Positions 59,901 to 64,000 of a stretch of 64,000 bases of DNA are shown piece by piece (position 1 is the stretch's first letter; every line of letters starts with the position of its first letter). Under the pieces are notes generated by a model. That model saw only the letters and a program-made list of their open reading frames with translations. It was not told where the DNA came from and searched no databases. The stretch lies in contig JAJQRF010000002.1 in assembly GCA_021228405.1 (NCBI GenBank), positions 62,001 through 126,000 of the forward strand. The letters run 5' to 3'. This DNA is from Pyrinomonadaceae bacterium. GTDB taxonomy: Bacteria; Acidobacteriota; Blastocatellia; Pyrinomonadales; Pyrinomonadaceae. The translations under genes were made by a program, and so were the position numbers.

Positions 59901-61418
59901 TTATTGTTTGAACAATCCGTTTTCATCGACGGTCGGAACTTTCGTCCAATCTCTTTCTGCGGTCAGAGTCTGGTTGGAAGTTCGCGGCGTGTTACCCGGA
60001 TTCGGCGGAAGCAGATACGGGAAACGGGTTAAAAGCGCGCCTTCGGGATTTGCGCTCACACCGTCGCCAAGCGTATTGTTCGGCGCAACGTTGGTCGCAG
60101 GCGTAAACGGCGTTCCGCCCGCAACGGCACGGAGCGCAATGTCCGTTACGTCATCGTGCGGACGGCGACCGTTCGGAAATCCGGCAACGTCGCCGCCGAG
60201 CAAGCCCAGACGACTGATCGAAGCAATCGGCGTAATCGGGATCGCCACGTTCAGACGTAAATATTCGTGCGGCACACCGTCCGAAAGAAACGTCGTGTAA
60301 TTCGGTCCCGTTACGGCATTGACCGGAATTCCCGTCGCAAAAATCTGAACCAGATCATTGCGCGGCGGCGGCGGAATCTGGATTCCGTAAACTGCCTGTA
60401 ACAGACGCGCAAGCTGCGGATCGAGCACGAAGGGCGCGGCGATCGCATCGTTGACGGGTGAAAGCGAGTTGAAAGCGTCCTTCAGACGAAGCGGAATCAC
60501 GACTTCGTTGACGAGCGGATTTCCAAGCCGCGAAACCTGTTGCCACGCGCCCGAACTCGTCCGTGTTCCGTCAAAACCGATGACGCGCATCGTGCGGCGG
60601 CTCGACGTTGCCCAAACACCGATGACGGCATCCGAAGCGGTCGGACTCGCGGGCACGGCACGCGAACTCGTCAATTCCTGAATCGGGACTTCGATCGCGA
60701 TCGTGCTGACGTTATAGCCTTTGGTCGTATCGACACCGCCCGACGCGCCGATCGAACGCAGATTCAAAGTGTCGAAAACTCCGCCGACATCGATGTAAAA
60801 ATATTCGTCGCGGGTTCCGGCGAAAACCTTTCCGCCGTTCGGCAGATTGTAAACCGCCGGCTGACCGAGAGCCGTTTCATAATTCGGCGTTGTGCGCGGT
60901 CCGATATTATTCGGCGGCGTACGAAGTCCCGTCGCGATGACACGCCCGTTTCTGCCTGTCGAACTGTCCACACGGCGCACCGTGTAAGTTTGCGGCATAT
61001 TGTAATCGGGATCGTTCAAACTGCTGATAACGCCGTTTTCATTGACGGTTGATTGTCCGAGAATGGTATCGCCGTTGAGGGTTTGCGTCGTAAATTGGAA
61101 TTGATATTTAATGTCTTCCAAGCCGTCGCCCGTGTTGTCGATTCTGATCTCGTAAAGAACCGTGTCGTCCCAACGAAAATACTGCGGTCCGCCGCTCGGT
61201 TCCTGAAGCGGAATCCAGTTTGCGATCAAAGTTACGAATCCTTCGCGTCCGGGTTCGACACTGCGAAACGCGTAAGTGTCTGTATTGTCGGCAAATCTGT
61301 CCATACTGATAAGCGGTGCTTCCGCGTGGCTCGATGCGAGCGCAGGAATCGAAGACATCGACGCGATCAGCGACAAACCGACCAATCCTTTTCCTAATTT
61401 TTTCAAGATATTTTTCAT
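59901..61418 (-). CDS. Secreted DUF4331-domain protein
   Basis: A 505-residue exported protein with a signal peptide (about 1-29, ending ALAS). The mature start SHAEAPLISMDRFADNTDTYAF is the hallmark of DUF4331, a large beta-rich domain of unknown function common in Acidobacteriota, Bacteroidota and Actinomycetota. The domain fills most of the protein. The ATG at 61418 is used because GGGAGAAATTATA gives a good ribosome site; a GTG/ATG some 15 nt upstream is weaker. It is part of a four-gene tail with a DUF4394 protein, a TPR protein and a NicO transporter. Confidence 0.88.
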   Translation of the reverse strand: MKNILKKLGKGLVGLSLIASMSSIPALASSHAEAPLISMDRFADNTDTYAFRSVEPGREGFVTLIANWIPLQEPSGGPQYFRWDDTVLYEIRIDNTGDGLEDIKYQFQFTTQTLNGDTILGQSTVNENGVISSLNDPDYNMPQTYTVRRVDSSTGRNGRVIATGLRTPPNNIGPRTTPNYETALGQPAVYNLPNGGKVFAGTRDEYFYIDVGGVFDTLNLRSIGASGGVDTTKGYNVSTIAIEVPIQELTSSRAVPASPTASDAVIGVWATSSRRTMRVIGFDGTRTSSGAWQQVSRLGNPLVNEVVIPLRLKDAFNSLSPVNDAIAAPFVLDPQLARLLQAVYGIQIPPPPRNDLVQIFATGIPVNAVTGPNYTTFLSDGVPHEYLRLNVAIPITPIASISRLGLLGGDVAGFPNGRRPHDDVTDIALRAVAGGTPFTPATNVAPNNTLGDGVSANPEGALLTRFPYLLPPNPGNTPRTSNQTLTAERDWTKVPTVDENGLFKQ

Positions 61419-61445
61419 TATAATTTCTCCCATAGTTCGATTTGG

Positions 61446-61520
61446 AATTCGGGAGTGTCGGATTTCGGATCGAAAGAATGAATTCTTACGAAATCCGAAA
61501 TCCGCCCGAACCCGAAATTC
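61446..61520. repeat. AATCCGA-type inverted repeat between the DUF4394 and DUF4331 genes
   Basis: The left arm (61446-61470, GAATTCGGGAGTGTCGGATT) is roughly the inverse of the right arm (61491-61520, AAATCCGAAATCCGCCCGAA and on). The right arm includes AATCCGA heptamers like those at 3182. Confidence 0.7.
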
Positions 61521-61523
61521 GGT

Positions 61524-63182
61524 TTAGTGTGCGTCAAAGTTTGCTACCGGATAATCGTTATTGGTTCCGAAAGCTCTGCTGACCGTCGTTTGCGTTGCGC
61601 TTGCAAAATAGTAGAAATAGCCGTTGACAGGGTCGAAAACGCTGACATCGGTTTTCCCGTCGCCGTCATAATCGCCCTGTGTGGCGTATTGCGGTTTCGT
61701 TCCGAAAGCGGTCGCCTGAAGCTGGCTGTCCGTCGAACGGAGAACATACCAGATATACGGCGAACCTTGACGAACGACGGCAAAATCGCTCTTGCGGTCG
61801 CCGTCGTAATCGCCCGGCACGACGATGTCGCCGCCCAATCCCCATTGGATCGAGGTAAAACCGGCAGTGCTCTGCTGGATAAAGAAGGTCGCGGGCTGTC
61901 CCGGAATGCCGCGGTGAATCGCCAGATCGAATCTGCCGTCGCCGTCGTAATCGCCCGGTGCAACCGTGTCCGAAGGAATGCCGAAGGTCGAAGCGCGGAA
62001 ACTTCCGTCGATGCTGTTATTTATCAGCCACGTGATCTGACCGTTTGCGCGGCGCGCTACGGCATAATCGGCTTTTCCGTCGCCGTCGTAATCACGCGCC
62101 ACGGGTTCGTCGCCGGGTTGTCCCCATTGGAAGGAAACGAAACCGTTGTCGGAGCTTCGCAAAACGTAGAAAACTCCGTTCGTCGTGCGCCACACCGCGA
62201 TGTCGGTTTTTCCGTCGCCGTCAAAATCGGCAGGCGTTAAAATGTCCGTATTGGTCGAGCCGAACTGCGTCGAGATCAATGAATTATTTGAACTGCGATT
62301 GATATACCAGTTATTTTCGTTCAGACGAAAAACCGAAAAATCGGTCTTGCGGTCGCCGTCGAAATCGAGCGTCACGCTTGCCGGCGAACCTGCCAACCCC
62401 TGATCGATGGCGATACCGCGCAAAGGAGTTAATCCCACACCGACCGTTCCGGCATTGGTTGCCGCGCCCGTTGCCAGATTGACGGTGTATAAATTTGTCG
62501 TCGCGCCCGTCAAAACCGCGTAAGCCGTGTTCGTATTCGGCGCGATGTCGAATCCGTTCGAAACGGAAGCGGTCGTGTTCAAGGCACCGACCAAAACGAG
62601 CGTTCCGTTATTCGGCGGATTTTGCGTGTAAAGCGAATTGGTCGTGCTGTCGATCACGTAAAGCGTCGTCGTGGTCGCACCGAAAACACTGTTCGTATAA
62701 CCTGCCGCCGTGACGTTCGGCGTTCCCGGGTTGAGCGCGCCGTCAACCGTGACCGCGCCGTTATTCGGATTGACGCGCAAATTTTGTCCCGTATTCGACA
62801 CGATGCGGATTCTATCGACCGTCGGGTTGAAATCAACGCCGAAGCTGGCTCCGCTCAAAGCGGTCGATAAAGTTGCCGTAAATGTCGCCGCCGCGTTTGA
62901 CGTATTGATCGTGTAAAGACGGCTGTTACTGCCGACGGCAACGAGTCTGCCGGTCGCGGGACGGAAATCGATTCCGACGACATTTTCGCCGCTTTGCAAT
63001 CCCGTGATCGCACCGATTGTCGTCACCGTGCCGGGCGTTGCGCTGTCGAAGCGCACCAGTTGATTAGTCGTGGTGACACCGTAGATCGTCACCGCTTTGA
63101 CGCTGGCAGCGGTCGCGCCGAAAATCAACGTCAATAAAAAAAGCATAGAGAAAACACTATGCCTGTAAAAATTATTCTTCAT
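61524..63182 (-). CDS. Secreted DUF4394 protein with FG-GAP/VCBS repeats
   Basis: A 552-residue exported protein with a signal peptide ending VKAV (about 1-30). Residues about 30-270 are a DUF4394 domain, a seven-bladed propeller with ATPGTVTTIGAITGLQSGEN and VGIDFRPATGRLVAVGSNSR. The C-terminal half has six FG-GAP/VCBS calcium-binding repeats of the DxDGDGxxD type: DFDGDRKTDFSVFR, DFDGDGKTDIAVWR, DYDGDGKADYAVAR, DYDGDGRFDLAIHR, DYDGDRKSDFAVVR and DYDGDGKTDVSVFD. The protein should be surface-exposed and stabilised by calcium. GAGGGTAAT before ATG 63182 is the ribosome site. Confidence 0.9.
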   Translation of the reverse strand: MKNNFYRHSVFSMLFLLTLIFGATAASVKAVTIYGVTTTNQLVRFDSATPGTVTTIGAITGLQSGENVVGIDFRPATGRLVAVGSNSRLYTINTSNAAATFTATLSTALSGASFGVDFNPTVDRIRIVSNTGQNLRVNPNNGAVTVDGALNPGTPNVTAAGYTNSVFGATTTTLYVIDSTTNSLYTQNPPNNGTLVLVGALNTTASVSNGFDIAPNTNTAYAVLTGATTNLYTVNLATGAATNAGTVGVGLTPLRGIAIDQGLAGSPASVTLDFDGDRKTDFSVFRLNENNWYINRSSNNSLISTQFGSTNTDILTPADFDGDGKTDIAVWRTTNGVFYVLRSSDNGFVSFQWGQPGDEPVARDYDGDGKADYAVARRANGQITWLINNSIDGSFRASTFGIPSDTVAPGDYDGDGRFDLAIHRGIPGQPATFFIQQSTAGFTSIQWGLGGDIVVPGDYDGDRKSDFAVVRQGSPYIWYVLRSTDSQLQATAFGTKPQYATQGDYDGDGKTDVSVFDPVNGYFYYFASATQTTVSRAFGTNNDYPVANFDAH

Positions 63183-63535
63183 ATTACCCTCCTCGTTGTT
63201 CGGCTTTTCCGTTTGCCGAAACTGCGAAATACTTTGATTCCGCCTTAGTTTTACTGGTTAAAATTTCGTTACGAAAACGAATAAAAGTTAATGCGACAAC
63301 TTTCAAGAAAATTCCGCAATTGAATGTTGATGCTTCTAAGTTCGCTTTACGGGAAAGATTGGATTCAAAGAAAAAAACTTTTTTTTCGGCGGCGCGAAGT
63401 TTCGTCGGAAACGAACGACAGAATCCTCAGGCTCCGCGATTTTTTGTTTATTTTTCGGCTTTGTGTTCAAAAAGTGATAAATTCTCCGCGTTTTGCTATT
63501 GTAATAGGTTGAGTTTTACTCTGTTTTAATTTTTT
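63183..63535. other. 353-nt divergent spacer before lepA
   Basis: The spacer lies between the DUF4394 gene and lepA. It is AT-rich with no hairpin or repeat of note and must hold promoters for both genes. Short open frames on the plus strand here have no ribosome site. Confidence 0.5.
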
Positions 63536-64000
63536 ATGAACCCTGAAAACATCAGAAATTTTTCGATCATCGCGCACATCGACCACGGCAAATCCACGCT
63601 TGCCGACCGCATCCTGCAACTGACGGGCGCAGTCGCCGACCGCGATATGGAAGAGCAATTGCTCGACGATATGGATTTGGAACGCGAACGCGGCATCACC
63701 ATTAAAGCGCACGCCGTCCGGCTCGATTACAAGGCGAAAGACGGACAGCAATATGTTTTGAATCTGATCGACACGCCCGGGCACGTCGATTTTTCCTACG
63801 AAGTTTCGCGTTCGCTTTCGGCTTGCGAAGGCGCGCTTCTGATCGTTGACGCTTCGCAGGGTGTCGAAGCGCAGACGCTTGCCAACACTTATTTAGCCAT
63901 CGAAAACGATCTCGAACTTGTTCCCGTCTTAAATAAGATCGACTTGCCGAGCGCGGAACCCGACCGCATCAAGGAACAAATCGAAAACATTATCGGCTTG
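63536..64000 (+). CDS. lepA: Elongation factor 4 LepA (5' part)
   Basis: The first 155 codons of a translational GTPase that acts on the ribosome, back-translocating tRNA or helping biogenesis. G1 is [15 protein letters not shown], the switch region contains [10 protein letters not shown]3 is [16 protein letters not shown], and G4 NKIDLPSA is at the edge. The text [16 protein letters not shown] matches LepA and not EF-G. The ATG at 63536 has no strong ribosome site. The gene continues beyond the window. Confidence 0.97.
   Translation, partial: MNPENIRNFSIIAHIDHGKSTLADRILQLTGAVADRDMEEQLLDDMDLERERGITIKAHAVRLDYKAKDGQQYVLNLIDTPGHVDFSYEVSRSLSACEGALLIVDASQGVEAQTLANTYLAIENDLELVPVLNKIDLPSAEPDRIKEQIENIIGL

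Noticed and set aside
1-64000. CRISPR arrays
   Set aside because: None of the repeats has the unique-spacer layout: units are directly adjacent or are inverted, without regular spacers.
1-64000. rRNA or tRNA genes
   Set aside because: I looked in every spacer and did not see a tRNA cloverleaf or rRNA sequence; the three-stem element has no acceptor end, anticodon loop or T-loop motif.

Overview
The window most likely comes from an Acidobacteriota genome, probably class Blastocatellia. This is an inference from the gene types: a very large TonB-dependent receptor with an N-terminal carboxypeptidase-regulatory-like domain, a DUF4394/FG-GAP secreted protein next to a DUF4331 protein, propeller-type sensors, ECF sigma/anti-sigma pairs and many exported proteins ending their signal peptide in AQ or AQE. 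It reads as a free-living Gram-negative chromosome. I see no phage, insertion sequence, CRISPR array, rRNA or tRNA.

Layout. 1-3.1 kb: end of a DUF4139 gene, a MazF-type toxin-antitoxin pair with a good promoter, an MBL-fold hydrolase and a small protein. 3.2-12.9 kb: FAD oxidoreductase, TonB receptor, queG, an SH3 protein, moaA and a membrane AraC-type regulator. 13-28 kb: a propeller-GGDEF sensor, an AraC regulator, hydrolases and secreted proteins, and an ECF sigma/zinc anti-sigma pair. 28.5-33.1 kb: a TPR protein and a methionine-salvage operon (mtnB, GNAT, DinB, mtnD, mtnC) followed by msrA. 33-37.4 kb: a half-size GDT1 transporter, an unknown protein, an amino-acid permease and a secreted protein. 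37.5-48.7 kb: an almost complete heme operon on the minus strand, transcribed hemA-hemC-hemD-hemE-hemN-hemH-orf73-hemY-hemB-orf164-hemL, which takes glutamyl-tRNA to protoheme by the protoporphyrin route. 49.3-54.7 kb: a SigK/RskA-like pair followed by a fasciclin protein, a VKOR/DsbA disulfide pair, and dxs. 54.9-63.2 kb: an LTXXQ protein, two membrane-anchored helical proteins, a NicO metal transporter, a TPR protein, DUF4331 and DUF4394 proteins. The window ends in the start of lepA.

The most unusual signal is in the spacers, not the genes. Three intergenic regions carry copies of a ~70-nt element that folds as an outer stem enclosing two hairpins; both the outer stem and one hairpin show compensatory changes between copies. 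Many other spacers, including those inside the heme and methionine-salvage operons, are filled from stop codon to start codon by long imperfect inverted repeats. Short repeats with a period of 7 nt (or 21 nt) are scattered everywhere, and they form gene ends (msrA stop, the 33555 gene stop, the 3179 gene start) and in-frame insertions (moaA, the 3179 gene). Together they suggest an active, structured-repeat system whose mobilising or functional partner is not in the window.
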